DNA from: VBDM01 sp041496705
Lineage (GTDB): Bacteria > Pseudomonadota > Gammaproteobacteria > Burkholderiales > SG8-39
Direction of reading: 5' to 3'
Assembly (NCBI GenBank): GCA_041496705.1
Contig: JBGQFD010000004.1
Location: 1-64,000, forward strand
Length of the DNA: 64,000 nt
The position numbers were made by a program, and so were the translations under genes. A model generated the notes under the pieces. It made no database searches and had not been told where the DNA came from. It worked only from the letters and a program-made list of their open reading frames with translations. This document shows, in pieces, positions 43,182-51,779 of the stretch; the first letter of the stretch is position 1; every line of letters begins with the position of its first letter.

Positions 43182-43895
43182 TCATCGCGGCGGCGTGCGA
43201 CAAAAAATCGAATTGCTCGCGATGGTTTCGATTTCGCCAGCGTAGGCGAGACCGAGGAGCCCAAAGGCGACGATGATGCCTCCGGCCGCGCGGCGCGCGA
43301 GCGGCGCGCGCAGCCGCTGCTGAAGCCCGGGCAGCAGCGCGCCGGCGGCGAGCAGTGCCGGCAGGGTGCCCAGTCCGAAAGCGAGCATCACGAGCGCCCC
43401 GCTCGCGGCGTTCCCGCTCACCAGGGCGATGGCGAGCACGCTGTAGACGAGTCCGCAGGGCAGCAGCCCCCACACCATCCCGTAGGCCAGGGCGCGGTGC
43501 ACCGTGCGCACCGGGAGCAGCCGAGCGCTCGCGGGCTGCACCCGGCGCCACAGGGCGCGGCCGGCGCGTTCGAATACGTCCAGGTATCGAGGAACGCCCA
43601 GCAGGTACAGGCCCAGCGCGACCAGCACCAGCTGCGCGGCTACGTACAGCACGATCTGGATCGGCAGCACTCCGTCGAGCAGCAGCGCCGCCGATCCGAG
43701 GCTGGCTGCCAGCGCGCCGGCGGTGACGTAGGTCGCGATGCGTCCGGCGTGATGGGCGATCTGCAGGACATGGCGGGGCCGCTCGCCGGGGAGGCGCACC
43801 GAGAGTGCGGTGACGATGCCGCCGCACATGCCCAGGCAGTGCGTGCTGCCGAGCAAGCCGACGAGGAACATCGATACGAGCGCGGCCGAGCTCAT
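43182..43895 (-). CDS. TauE/SafE-like (cytochrome-biogenesis type) membrane protein
   Basis: 237 residues with six or so membrane helices. The family hallmark GSTHCLGMCGG is at residues 14-24, and GLLPCGLVY lies near residue 145; the cysteines are typical of the branch found beside cbb3-oxidase and haem genes, perhaps for copper or thiol handling. The ATG overlaps the stop of hemN in ATGA (43892-43895), so it is co-translated with hemN. The frame runs upstream through hemN, but that part is a shadow. Confidence 0.85.
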   Translation of the reverse strand: MSSAALVSMFLVGLLGSTHCLGMCGGIVTALSVRLPGERPRHVLQIAHHAGRIATYVTAGALAASLGSAALLLDGVLPIQIVLYVAAQLVLVALGLYLLGVPRYLDVFERAGRALWRRVQPASARLLPVRTVHRALAYGMVWGLLPCGLVYSVLAIALVSGNAASGALVMLAFGLGTLPALLAAGALLPGLQQRLRAPLARRAAGGIIVAFGLLGLAYAGEIETIASNSIFCRTPPR

Positions 43896-45271
43896 ATGAC
43901 GCGGGAGTAGCGCTCCCGCTCGGCGCGCAGAGTGCGGTCGAACACCATGCACACCGCGCGCACCAGCAGCCGGCCCCTCGGCGTGACGCTGATCCAATCC
44001 TCGTCGACGCTCACCAAGTCCTCGGCCTGCATGGTCTTCAATTGCTCCAGCTCGGGCGCGAAGTATTCGTCGAAATCGATCAGGTGGGCGATCGAGATCG
44101 ACTCCTTGGATACCTCGAAGTTGCACGCGAGCGACTGGATCACCGCGCGGCGCACCAGGTCGTCGGCGCTCGACTCGATGCCGCGCATGACGGGCAGCAC
44201 GCCGCGATCGAGCGCGTCGTAGTAGGACTCCAGGGTCTTCAGGTTCTGGCTGTAGATCGGGCCGACCTTGCTGATCGCCGAGACGCCGAGCGCGACGATA
44301 TCGCTGTCCCCGGCGCTCGAATATCCCTGGAAGTTGCGCGTCAGCCGGCCGCGGCGCTGCGCCACGGCGAGATCGTCCTCCGGCTTGGCGAAATGATCCA
44401 TGCCGATGTAGAGGTAGCCGGCGGCCTGGAGTTCGGAGATCGCAGTGGTAAGCAGACCCAGCTTGACTTCGGATGCGGGGAGGTCGGCATCGGCAATGCG
44501 CCGCTGCGGCTTGAACACGGTCGGCAGATGAGCGTACGAGTACAGGGCGACCCGGTCGGGGTTGCTGCGGATCACCTCGGCCAGGGTGTGCGAAAAACCC
44601 TCGAGGGTCTGCTTCGGCAGGCCGTAGATGAGATCCATGTTTACCGACTTGAAGCCATGACGGCGCGCCGCGGCGATCACCGCGTTGGTCTCGTCGACGC
44701 TCTGCACGCGATGCACCGCACGCTGCACCTCGGGATCGAAGTCCTGCACGCCCACGCTGATGCGGTTGAAGCCGAGCGCGGCGAGGAGCCCCACGCGCTC
44801 CGGGCTCACCTTGCGCGGGTCGACCTCGATCGCGTACTCCCCCGAGGGATCGAGGCTGAATTCCGAGCGGATCGCGCCGAGCAATTCCTCGAGCTCGCTC
44901 TCGCCGAGGAAGGTCGGTGTTCCGCCACCCCAGTGCATCTGGCTGACGTTGCGGTCGCCCGGAAGGTCTTCGGCCACCAGGCGGATTTCTTGCGAAAGGT
45001 AGCGCAGGTACTTTGCCGAGCGGCCGTGGTCCTTGGTGATGATCTTGTTGCAGGCGCAGTAGTAGCAGATCGAGTCGCAAAAGGGCAGGTGAACGTACAG
45101 GGCGAGCGGCCGGGCAAAGCCGCCGATGTTGCGGTTGCGCAGCCAGTGCCGGTACGCATCGGCGTCGAAGGCTTCGATGAAGCGGTCCGCCGTAGGATAC
45201 GACGTATAGCGCGGTCCGTTGCCACCGTACTTGCGGATCAGGTCGAGGTCTATGGCAAGCGAGTTGGACAT
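43892..45271 (-). CDS. hemN: Oxygen-independent coproporphyrinogen III oxidase
   Basis: 459 residues, normal for HemN (E. coli 457). Radical-SAM cluster cysteines are C65, C69 and C72 in HLPFCDSICYYCACNK. RYTSYPTADRF near the N-terminus and MHWGGGTPTFL are HemN-specific. It makes protoporphyrinogen IX under low oxygen. The ATG at 45271 is preferred over 45310. An FNR-type box at 45349-45362 lies 78 bases upstream, suggesting anaerobic induction. Confidence 0.96.
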   Translation of the reverse strand: MSNSLAIDLDLIRKYGGNGPRYTSYPTADRFIEAFDADAYRHWLRNRNIGGFARPLALYVHLPFCDSICYYCACNKIITKDHGRSAKYLRYLSQEIRLVAEDLPGDRNVSQMHWGGGTPTFLGESELEELLGAIRSEFSLDPSGEYAIEVDPRKVSPERVGLLAALGFNRISVGVQDFDPEVQRAVHRVQSVDETNAVIAAARRHGFKSVNMDLIYGLPKQTLEGFSHTLAEVIRSNPDRVALYSYAHLPTVFKPQRRIADADLPASEVKLGLLTTAISELQAAGYLYIGMDHFAKPEDDLAVAQRRGRLTRNFQGYSSAGDSDIVALGVSAISKVGPIYSQNLKTLESYYDALDRGVLPVMRGIESSADDLVRRAVIQSLACNFEVSKESISIAHLIDFDEYFAPELEQLKTMQAEDLVSVDEDWISVTPRGRLLVRAVCMVFDRTLRAERERYSRVI

Positions 45272-45348
45272 GCTCCGGCTCGATGCGTATGCGTTGGTGC
45301 AGGCGTCCATTCCGTTTCGTACTATGCGGCGCGAGGTATGCCCCTCTC

Positions 45349-45362
45349 TTGATATGGGTCAA
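45349..45362. promoter_or_regulatory. FNR-type box between hemN and fnr paralogue 1
   Basis: TTGATATGGGTCAA. The centre is about 85 bases from the hemN start, fitting class II activation with a leader of some 43 bases. It is 183 bases from the fnr-like gene on the other side. Confidence 0.65.
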
Positions 45363-45498
45363 ACTCTGCGCGCGGGAGGCGGGTTCGCGCATTCTCGCGG
45401 AGCGGGTGTCGATCGTGGCCAAGGGTTCGCCTGCCCGTACCGCCTTGTAGGACGATTCCCACCCCGCCAATCAGGCGCCTCCGACACGTCGATTCAGG

Positions 45499-45516
45499 CG
45501 CCACCGATAGGTGGCG
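45499..45516. promoter_or_regulatory. Hairpin in the leader of fnr paralogue 1
   Basis: CGCCACC (45499-45505), loop GATA, GGTGGCG (45510-45516), a perfect 7-bp stem, 28 bases before the ATG. CATAAT at 45532-45537 is a possible -10, which would again give an almost leaderless message; no ribosome site is seen. Confidence 0.4.
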
Positions 45517-45544
45517 GGAGGGGCGCCAACCCATAATCACGGCC

Positions 45545-46345
45545 ATGGATAAGGACCTGAAGGCTTGCGTAGCGGAGGGGCAGGTGTTTGTCGCCCTCCC
45601 CGGACGCGCGGTTCGGGCGCGCGGGTCGCCGGAGATCGCGCGCGTCTCTACCGGCTGCTCGAATTGCAACCTCCACGAGATCTGCATTCCCTGCGGCCTG
45701 ACCGGCCGGGAAGTGGACCAGGTCGAAGAGCTGATCTACGCGCGCCGGTGCGTCAAGCGAGGCGAGTCCCTGTACCGCGCCGGGGATGCGTTCAATTCGC
45801 TCTACGCGGTGCGCAGCGGCTTCTTCAAGACCAGCCAGACGCTGGAGGACGGGCGCGAGCAGATCACCGCTTTCTACATGGCGGGCGAAATCATGGGGAT
45901 GGACGGCATCGGGCCCGAGCGGCACAGCTGCAACGCCGTCGCCCTCGAAGACAGCCAGGTGTGCGTCATCCTCTACTCGCAACTGGAAGTCCTCAGCCGC
46001 GATCTGCCCGGCCTGCAGCAGCAGTTTCACAAGGTCATGAGCCGCGAAATCGCGCGCGAACACGGCGTCATGCTGCTGCTCGGCAGCATGCGCGCCGAGG
46101 AGCGCCTCGCCGCGTTTCTGCTGAACCTGTCGCAACGCTTCGCGGCGCGGCGCTACTCGGGACGCGAATTCGTGCTGCGCATGACCCGAGAGGAGATCGG
46201 CAGCTATCTGGGGCTCAAGCTCGAGACCGTGAGTCGGGCTTTTTCGAAGTTCCAGGAGGAAGGCCTGATCAGCGTGCGCCACAAGCGCGTCGGCATCCTC
46301 GACGCCGCCGGACTCAAGCATATGATCGGCCGGGGCCTGCATTAA
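45545..46345 (+). CDS. FNR-type transcriptional regulator, paralogue 1
   Basis: 266 residues. Crp/Fnr family with the oxygen-sensing cluster cysteines C38, C41, C47 and C140; the C47-C140 distance of 93 equals that of E. coli FNR (C29-C122). C50 and C129 are extra. The C-terminal helix-turn-helix has the recognition helix LETVSRAFSKF, with E and SR as in FNR, predicting TTGAT-like half-sites. An N-terminal extension of about 18 residues compared with E. coli. Its TAA interlocks with the stop of the convergent gene (TTAA at 46342-46345). Confidence 0.92.
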   Translation: MDKDLKACVAEGQVFVALPGRAVRARGSPEIARVSTGCSNCNLHEICIPCGLTGREVDQVEELIYARRCVKRGESLYRAGDAFNSLYAVRSGFFKTSQTLEDGREQITAFYMAGEIMGMDGIGPERHSCNAVALEDSQVCVILYSQLEVLSRDLPGLQQQFHKVMSREIAREHGVMLLLGSMRAEERLAAFLLNLSQRFAARRYSGREFVLRMTREEIGSYLGLKLETVSRAFSKFQEEGLISVRHKRVGILDAAGLKHMIGRGLH

Positions 46346-47961
46346 AGCAGGCGCGCCGCAATCCGATCGAGCGCCTGCTCCAGCGCATCCGCGTCCGCGG
46401 TATCGAGGATCGCCACGCACGCGCGCTCGTCCTCCTCCAACGGCTCCTGCGTCGCGAGCTGACGCTCGAGAACCGCCACACCCGCCTCGGAAGCGTCGCT
46501 CGCCGCTGCTTGGCGGTTTTCCACCCGGCGACGCAGCTCGCTCTCGAGTGCGTTGCACGAGACGATCGAGAGCGGCACGCCGAGTTCGCGCGCCAGCGCG
46601 ACGAACATGCCGCGCTCGCTGCGCGAAAGGAAGCTGGCGTCGACGAGCGCCGGCCAGCCCGATTCGACGATGCCGCGCGCGAGCTGCCTGAGCCGCTCGT
46701 AGGTCTTCCGCGTCGTTGCCGGAGCGTACAGCCCGGCCTGGGTTCCCGAGCCGCTGCGCGAGCCCGGCGCCAGGCCGTGCAGGCGCTTGCGCTCGACGTC
46801 GGAGCGCAAGCGCACGGCGCCGGTGCGCTCCAGCAGCCCCTGCGAAACCGTCGTTTTGCCGGAACCTGAGAGGCCGTGCATCAGGACCAGGAAGGGTTGT
46901 GGTGGCCGCGCCAGCGATTCGGCGAGCGCCAGGTAGCCCCGATATTCGCGCTCGAGCGACAGGGGCTCGCCGGCGCCGTTGGGCGTCTGCTGCGCACGGA
47001 TGCAGGCGATTTTGGCGCGGACCATGGCGCGGTAGACGAGGTAAAACCGCAGCACGCTCAAGCCCGCATAGTCGCCGGTCGCTTCCAGGTAGGCGTTCAG
47101 CAGGCGCCAGGCGGCCGCGTCCAGGCGATGGTCGAGAAGATCCATCACCAGGAACGCCGCTTCGCTCATGACGTCGATCCAGCGCAGCTCCGGGCTGAAC
47201 TCGATGCAGTCGAACAGGACCGGCCGATGGTCCAGGAACACGATGTTCCGGAGGTGCAAGTCCCCGTGACATTCGCGCACCCACCCGCCGCGCCTGCGGG
47301 CGGAGAAGGCCTCGCGGTTCCGAGCGGCCTCCGCGCGCGTCCAGGCGCGCAGGCGCTCGAGGCGTTCGTGATCCTCCGGGTCGCGGACCAGGGTCTCGAT
47401 CGCGTCGAAATTGCGCAACGCCGGCGCGGCGACGCTGCGCGCCGAGCCGAATCGGCTGCGCTCGGGCACCGCCGGAATCGCTGCGTGAAAGGCGGCGATC
47501 GCCGCACCCATGGCGTCGATTCTTGCAGGGCCGAGCTCGCCGCGCGCGGCGAGCCGGTCGGCCAGGGCCTCCTGCGGAAATCGCCGCATCTTCAGCGCGT
47601 AATCGATCGCCGGGCCTGCCGCGCCGATGCGCGGCGCGTCCGCGGTCCCGGCTACCGGGACGACCTCAAGATAGAGATCTGCAGCGGTGCGGCGATTGAG
47701 CCGCAATTCTTCCTCGCAGTAGTACCTGCGCGCCTGCAGCGTGCTGAAGTCAAGGAAGCCGAGATTGACGGGTCTCTTCAACTTGTAGGCGTAGTCCCCG
47801 GCGAGGAACACCCATGAGATGTGCGTCTCGATCAACTCCACGCGGTCGACCGCGTGAGGATAGCAGCGCGGGTCCTTCAGCGCCGCGGGGGACAACTCGC
47901 TCCGCGGCGGGTTCGCGCCGGTCCGGGGCTCGATCTCCTCTGAGAGCGCGCGACGGCTCAT
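46342..47961 (-). CDS. Bifunctional aminoglycoside-phosphotransferase-like / AAA kinase protein
   Basis: 539 residues. The N-terminal APH-like kinase domain (about 20-340) has the catalytic HGDLHLRN near residue 230 and FDCIEF. The C-terminal zeta-toxin/AAA_33-like kinase has Walker A HGLSGSGKTT at residues 362-371. This fusion is widespread in proteobacteria, often with universal stress proteins and FNR-linked genes; the substrate is unknown. The ATG at 47961 is taken; a further 86 upstream codons lack protein character. Confidence 0.86.
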   Translation of the reverse strand: MSRRALSEEIEPRTGANPPRSELSPAALKDPRCYPHAVDRVELIETHISWVFLAGDYAYKLKRPVNLGFLDFSTLQARRYYCEEELRLNRRTAADLYLEVVPVAGTADAPRIGAAGPAIDYALKMRRFPQEALADRLAARGELGPARIDAMGAAIAAFHAAIPAVPERSRFGSARSVAAPALRNFDAIETLVRDPEDHERLERLRAWTRAEAARNREAFSARRRGGWVRECHGDLHLRNIVFLDHRPVLFDCIEFSPELRWIDVMSEAAFLVMDLLDHRLDAAAWRLLNAYLEATGDYAGLSVLRFYLVYRAMVRAKIACIRAQQTPNGAGEPLSLEREYRGYLALAESLARPPQPFLVLMHGLSGSGKTTVSQGLLERTGAVRLRSDVERKRLHGLAPGSRSGSGTQAGLYAPATTRKTYERLRQLARGIVESGWPALVDASFLSRSERGMFVALARELGVPLSIVSCNALESELRRRVENRQAAASDASEAGVAVLERQLATQEPLEEDERACVAILDTADADALEQALDRIAARLL

Positions 47962-48058
47962 CGAACGGGGACGTCGGTGCCCGTATAATGCTGCTGGTTG
48001 AAACCTGCCCAATCCCTTCCGGTCATGCTTGACTATGCCCCAGGCGATGCCAGGCGGT

Positions 48059-48072
48059 TTGACGTGGGTCAA
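48059..48072. promoter_or_regulatory. FNR-type box upstream of the PAS histidine kinase
   Basis: TTGACGTGGGTCAA, centred about 50 bases before the ATG at 48116. The spacing suits class II activation with a leader of some ten bases. Confidence 0.65.
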
Positions 48073-48115
48073 ATCGGGCGCGGACCATTGCCCTAACCGC
48101 AGGACAGAACACGGC

Positions 48116-49435
48116 ATGAACGCTCCACGCACCGACCGTCCGCGCCCGGCTCCGGCCGCGTTCTTGTCGGGGCGCCTGCTGGCTATCTTCGGACCGGTGC
48201 TCGCAGTGGGCGCTTCCACGGTGCTGCTCGCCCTGTTCGCCGGCCTGTTCGGCTGGTTCCCGCATGAGATGTACCTGGTGGCGATGGTAGTCGGCGCTCC
48301 GGTGATGCTGCTCGCGACTGTGCTGTTCTTCCGGCAAATCGGGGAGCGACGGGATTCAGAAGTCGCGCTGCAGAACGTCGAGGCGCGAATCGGCGACGTC
48401 GTGAATGCCGCGATGGATGCGATCGTCTCCGCCGACGCATCGCAGCGGATCGTGCTCTACAATGCAGCCGCCGAGAGAATGTTCCATTGGTCGCGGGAGA
48501 GCATCCTCGGCCAACCGCTCGACAAGCTCATCCCGCAGCGCTTCCAGGCCGCGCACCGGAAACACATCGAGGGCTTCGGCCGGGAGGACATCACCTCGCG
48601 CCGCATGGAGCGGCAGAGCGTGTTGTCCGGGGTACGGGCCAACGGGCAGGAATTCCCGATCGAAGCGTCGATCTCGAAGCACAGCGAGAACGGCGGGACG
48701 ATTTTCACGGTGATCGTTCGTGATGTGACCGACCGCGTCCGCGCGGAGGAGGCGCTGCGCAGGTCTCAGCAGGAGTTGCGCGAGCTCGCCGCCGCCGCGC
48801 ATTCTATCCGCGAGCACGAGCAGCGCCGCGTCGCCCGGGAATTGCACGACGAGCTCGGCCAAGCGCTCACGGCGCTGAAAATGGACGTGGCCTGGATGAG
48901 CGCGCAGTTGCGCGAGGGCGAGGACGCCGTCGCGAGCAAGCTCGGCGCCATGCACGCCCTGCTGGACGGCACCGTCGCCGCGACGCGGCGAATCTCCTCC
49001 GACCTGAGGCCGCTGATGCTCGATGACCTCGGGCTCGTTCCCGCGGTCGAGTGGCTGGCGCAGAATTTTTCCGAGCGCAGCGGCATCCGCTGCGAGCTCG
49101 AGATCGGGGCCGCGGACCTGGAACTGCGGGACCCGCAGGCGAGCGCCTTGTACCGCATCCTGCAGGAGTCTCTCACCAACGTCGCGCGTCACGCCAAGGC
49201 GAATCAGGTCGAAGTCCGCCTGGACCGCGCTGACGGCTACGTGACGTTGCGCGTGCGCGACGACGGCCGGGGCTTCAATGTGAACGAGGCGCGCAAGCTG
49301 AAGTCCTATGGTCTGCTCGGCCTGCGCGAGCGCACCTACCTGCTCGGCGGCGAGGCGCGCATCGACAGCGAACCAGGCAAGGGCACTACCATCGAGGTGC
49401 GCGTTCCTCTCGTGCAAGAAGGGCGGCCGTCGTGA
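48116..49435 (+). CDS. PAS-domain sensor histidine kinase (NarX/DegS-type HisKA_3)
   Basis: 439 residues. Two membrane helices near residues 22-46 and 52-72 have almost no periplasmic loop. A PAS domain is at about 90-205. HisKA_3 has phospho-acceptor H244 in ARELHDELGQ, and the ATPase has DDGRGF. Input is probably cytoplasmic or membrane redox rather than periplasmic. The stop overlaps the GTG of the following response regulator gene, a cognate pair. The ATG at 48116 is preferred over 48029, which would include the FNR box in the coding part. Confidence 0.92.
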   Translation: MNAPRTDRPRPAPAAFLSGRLLAIFGPVLAVGASTVLLALFAGLFGWFPHEMYLVAMVVGAPVMLLATVLFFRQIGERRDSEVALQNVEARIGDVVNAAMDAIVSADASQRIVLYNAAAERMFHWSRESILGQPLDKLIPQRFQAAHRKHIEGFGREDITSRRMERQSVLSGVRANGQEFPIEASISKHSENGGTIFTVIVRDVTDRVRAEEALRRSQQELRELAAAAHSIREHEQRRVARELHDELGQALTALKMDVAWMSAQLREGEDAVASKLGAMHALLDGTVAATRRISSDLRPLMLDDLGLVPAVEWLAQNFSERSGIRCELEIGAADLELRDPQASALYRILQESLTNVARHAKANQVEVRLDRADGYVTLRVRDDGRGFNVNEARKLKSYGLLGLRERTYLLGGEARIDSEPGKGTTIEVRVPLVQEGRPS

Positions 49436-50085
49436 TCCGCATCGTTATCGCCGACGATCACCCGATCGTGCGCGAAGGGCTGAAGCAGGTGTTGAGCACG
49501 GCGGCGGACCTCTCGATCGCGGGCGAGGCGCAGAACGGCCAGGAGGTGATGCAGCGGGTCCGCGAGCTCGATTTCGACGTGCTGCTCCTCGACATGTCGA
49601 TGCCGGGCAAGAGCGGCATCGAGCTCATCAAGCAGGTGCACGCCGAGAAGTCAAAGCTGCGTATCCTGGTCCTGAGCATGCACCAGGAGGAGCAGTACGC
49701 GGTGCGCGCGATCAAGGCCGGCGCGGCGGGTTACCTCACCAAGGACAGCGCCTCGACGCAGCTCGTATCGGCAATACGCAAGGTCGCCGGCGGCGGGGCG
49801 TTCATTACCGGCGCGGTGGCCGAGCAGCTCGCGCTCGGCGCGATGCCGCAAAGCGACGGACCGCCGCATGGCGCGCTCTCCGACCGCGAATTCCAGATTT
49901 TCCGTCTGCTCGTCTCCGGGAGAACCGTCTCCGACATCGGCAAGGAGCTGAATCTGTCGGTCAAGACTGTGAGTACGCACAAGGCGCGGATCATGCAAAA
50001 AATGAACGTGAGCAATCCCACCGAGCTCATCCGCTACGCCATCCGCCACCGCCTGCTCGACGACCCGGACGCCGACGGCCCCTAG
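49432..50085 (+). CDS. NarL/FixJ-type response regulator
   Basis: 217 residues. Receiver domain with acidic pocket D8-D9, phospho-acceptor D54 (LLLDMSMPG) and the lysine of LTKDS. LuxR-type helix-turn-helix at about 145-205 (LSDREFQIFRLL, LSVKTVSTHKARIMQKM). The GTG start overlaps the kinase stop (GTGA). Activates or represses unknown targets in response to the upstream kinase. Confidence 0.94.
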   Translation: MIRIVIADDHPIVREGLKQVLSTAADLSIAGEAQNGQEVMQRVRELDFDVLLLDMSMPGKSGIELIKQVHAEKSKLRILVLSMHQEEQYAVRAIKAGAAGYLTKDSASTQLVSAIRKVAGGGAFITGAVAEQLALGAMPQSDGPPHGALSDREFQIFRLLVSGRTVSDIGKELNLSVKTVSTHKARIMQKMNVSNPTELIRYAIRHRLLDDPDADGP

Positions 50086-50236
50086 GCAAGCTCCGGGCGA
50101 GTACCGGCCGCCTGGCCGTAGGAGGATTCCTAGCGCCCGCAGGCGCGGTGTCCTACAGCCCAATTGAGCAAGCGCCGACGGAGAGTTTCAGGCTCCGCCG
50201 ATATCGCGTGCCCCGGCTCCTGCGGATACTCGTGGC

Positions 50237-50629
50237 ATGGAAACGGCACCTGCCACCCCCGCCCGCGTCTTCATCGTCGAGGACTCGGCGTCGATACGCG
50301 AGCGCCTCTACGAGCAGCTCCGCGAGATCGACGGAGTATCTGTCATCGGCAACACCGATACCGCCGACTCGGCCGTCGAGGCGATCCTTCGCACTCGGCC
50401 GGACTCGGTGATTCTGGACATCCACCTCGTCGAAGGCAGCGGCATCGACGTGCTGCGAGAAGTGCACGTCCGGGCACCGGAGGTGATGTTCATCGTGCTC
50501 ACCAACCACTCGAACGCGCAATACAGGCGAGCCTGCCTGCAGGCCGGGGCGCGCTATTTCTTCGACAAGAGCACAGAGTTCGGCGAGGTCATGGAAGTCA
50601 TTGCCGGGCTGGGTGCGGCGCGTCACTAG
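50237..50629 (+). CDS. Stand-alone response-regulator receiver protein
   Basis: 130 residues, a receiver domain only: acidic pocket in FIVEDSAS, phospho-acceptor D61 in VILDIHLVEGSG, T in VLTNHS and K108 in FFDKS. No output domain. It may be phosphorylated by the kinase two genes upstream and work as a phosphate sink or by protein contact. Start ATG at 50237 with no clear ribosome site, 151 bases after the NarL-type gene. Confidence 0.88.
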   Translation: METAPATPARVFIVEDSASIRERLYEQLREIDGVSVIGNTDTADSAVEAILRTRPDSVILDIHLVEGSGIDVLREVHVRAPEVMFIVLTNHSNAQYRRACLQAGARYFFDKSTEFGEVMEVIAGLGAARH

Positions 50630-50659
50630 CTAGTGGAACGACTCGACACAGGAGACCCA

Positions 50660-51451
50660 ATGATGGCCACGGCAACCGAACCCGTCTTCGAACCGGCGCA
50701 AAGGGCCGCGATCCAACTCCGAGAGGTGGCCCGCACGAGCGTGGCCAAGCTCAACACCCGCTGCTCGAGCTGCGGTCTGCGCGAACTGTGCCTGCCGTGC
50801 GGCCTCGCGGAGAAAGACGTCGATCGCATCGACGAGCTGATCTATACGCGGCGGCGTCTCAAGCGCGGCGAAAGCCTGTACCGTGCGGGCGACGCCTTCA
50901 GTTCGCTCTACGCGGTGCGCAGCGGTTTCTTCAAGACGGTACAGACCCTCGAGGACGGCCGCGACCAGGTGACCGGATTCCACATGGGTGGGGAGATGCT
51001 GGGCATGGACGGGATCGGCCCCGAGGTGCACGGCTGCGGCGCGGTTGCGCTCGAGGACAGCGAGGTGTGCGTGATCCCGTACTCCCGGCTGGAGAATCTC
51101 GGCCGCCACATGCAGGGCCTGCAGCGCCAGTTCCACAAGGTCATGAGCAGGGAGATCGTGCGCGAGCACGGCGTGATGCTGCTGCTGGGCACGATGCGCG
51201 CCGAGGAGCGCCTCGCCACGTTCCTTCTCAATCTCTCGCAGCGCTTTACCGCGCGCGGCTACTCGCCTTCGGAGTTCAACCTGCGCATGACGCGCGAAGA
51301 GATCGGCAGCTACCTGGGCCTCAAGCTGGAGACGGTGAGCCGCTCCTTCTCGAGGTTCCAGGAAGCAGGATTCATCAGCGTGCAGCAGAAGCACATCCAG
51401 ATCCTGGATGTCGCCGGCCTGAAGCGCGGCATGGGCAGCACCTCCGGCTGA
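50660..51451 (+). CDS. FNR-type transcriptional regulator, paralogue 2
   Basis: 263 residues from the ATG at 50660 (CAGGAGA upstream); a GTG at 50633 is the alternative. Cluster cysteines C35, C38, C44 and C137, with the same 93-residue spacing as E. coli FNR. It is highly similar to the gene at 45545 throughout the effector and DNA-binding domains (recognition helix LETVSRSFSRF), so both should read the same boxes. The N-termini differ most, so they may differ in oxygen sensitivity or partner. Confidence 0.92.
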   Translation: MMATATEPVFEPAQRAAIQLREVARTSVAKLNTRCSSCGLRELCLPCGLAEKDVDRIDELIYTRRRLKRGESLYRAGDAFSSLYAVRSGFFKTVQTLEDGRDQVTGFHMGGEMLGMDGIGPEVHGCGAVALEDSEVCVIPYSRLENLGRHMQGLQRQFHKVMSREIVREHGVMLLLGTMRAEERLATFLLNLSQRFTARGYSPSEFNLRMTREEIGSYLGLKLETVSRSFSRFQEAGFISVQQKHIQILDVAGLKRGMGSTSG

Positions 51452-51479
51452 AGGACACCAAGATGACGAGGAGACCATC

Positions 51480-51722
51480 GTGAGGACATCCGCACATGGT
51501 GTTCGGGCGAAGACGGCGGGCAGGCGCGGCGGCGGCCGGACTCAGGAGATCGCGGGCGCACGCAGGCAGTCGCGCTGGGATGCGCTGTACGAGACCTACG
51601 CCGAGGACGATCCTGGCGGCGACCCGTCCGACCCGGTTTTCGGTATCGGAGCCGCCGCCTGGACGGATTCCGAGACCGGGCTTCCTCCGGAGGCGGCGAT
51701 CCTGCACGTCGAAGAAGACTGA
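51480..51722 (+). CDS. Small protein of unknown function
   Basis: 80 residues: a basic N-terminal half and an acidic C-terminal half (DALYETYAEDDPGGDPSDPV). GTG start at 51480 with GAGGAGA just upstream. Lies between an FNR gene and a universal stress protein gene on the same strand. No family recognised. Confidence 0.5.
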   Translation: MRTSAHGVRAKTAGRRGGGRTQEIAGARRQSRWDALYETYAEDDPGGDPSDPVFGIGAAAWTDSETGLPPEAAILHVEED

Positions 51723-51779
51723 ATCCGGATATCCGAGCGATCATGCCCGCGGCTCGATCGCGCCGCTTGAGGGAAAACC

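Noticed and set aside
43182..45470. A single 762-codon frame covering hemN and the TauE/SafE gene.
   Set aside because: Only the last 237 codons are real (the membrane protein). The front part is an out-of-frame shadow of hemN.
48029..48043. ATG at 48029 as the start of the histidine kinase.
   Set aside because: It would place the FNR-type box inside the coding region; the ATG at 48116 gives a normal N-terminus before the first membrane helix.
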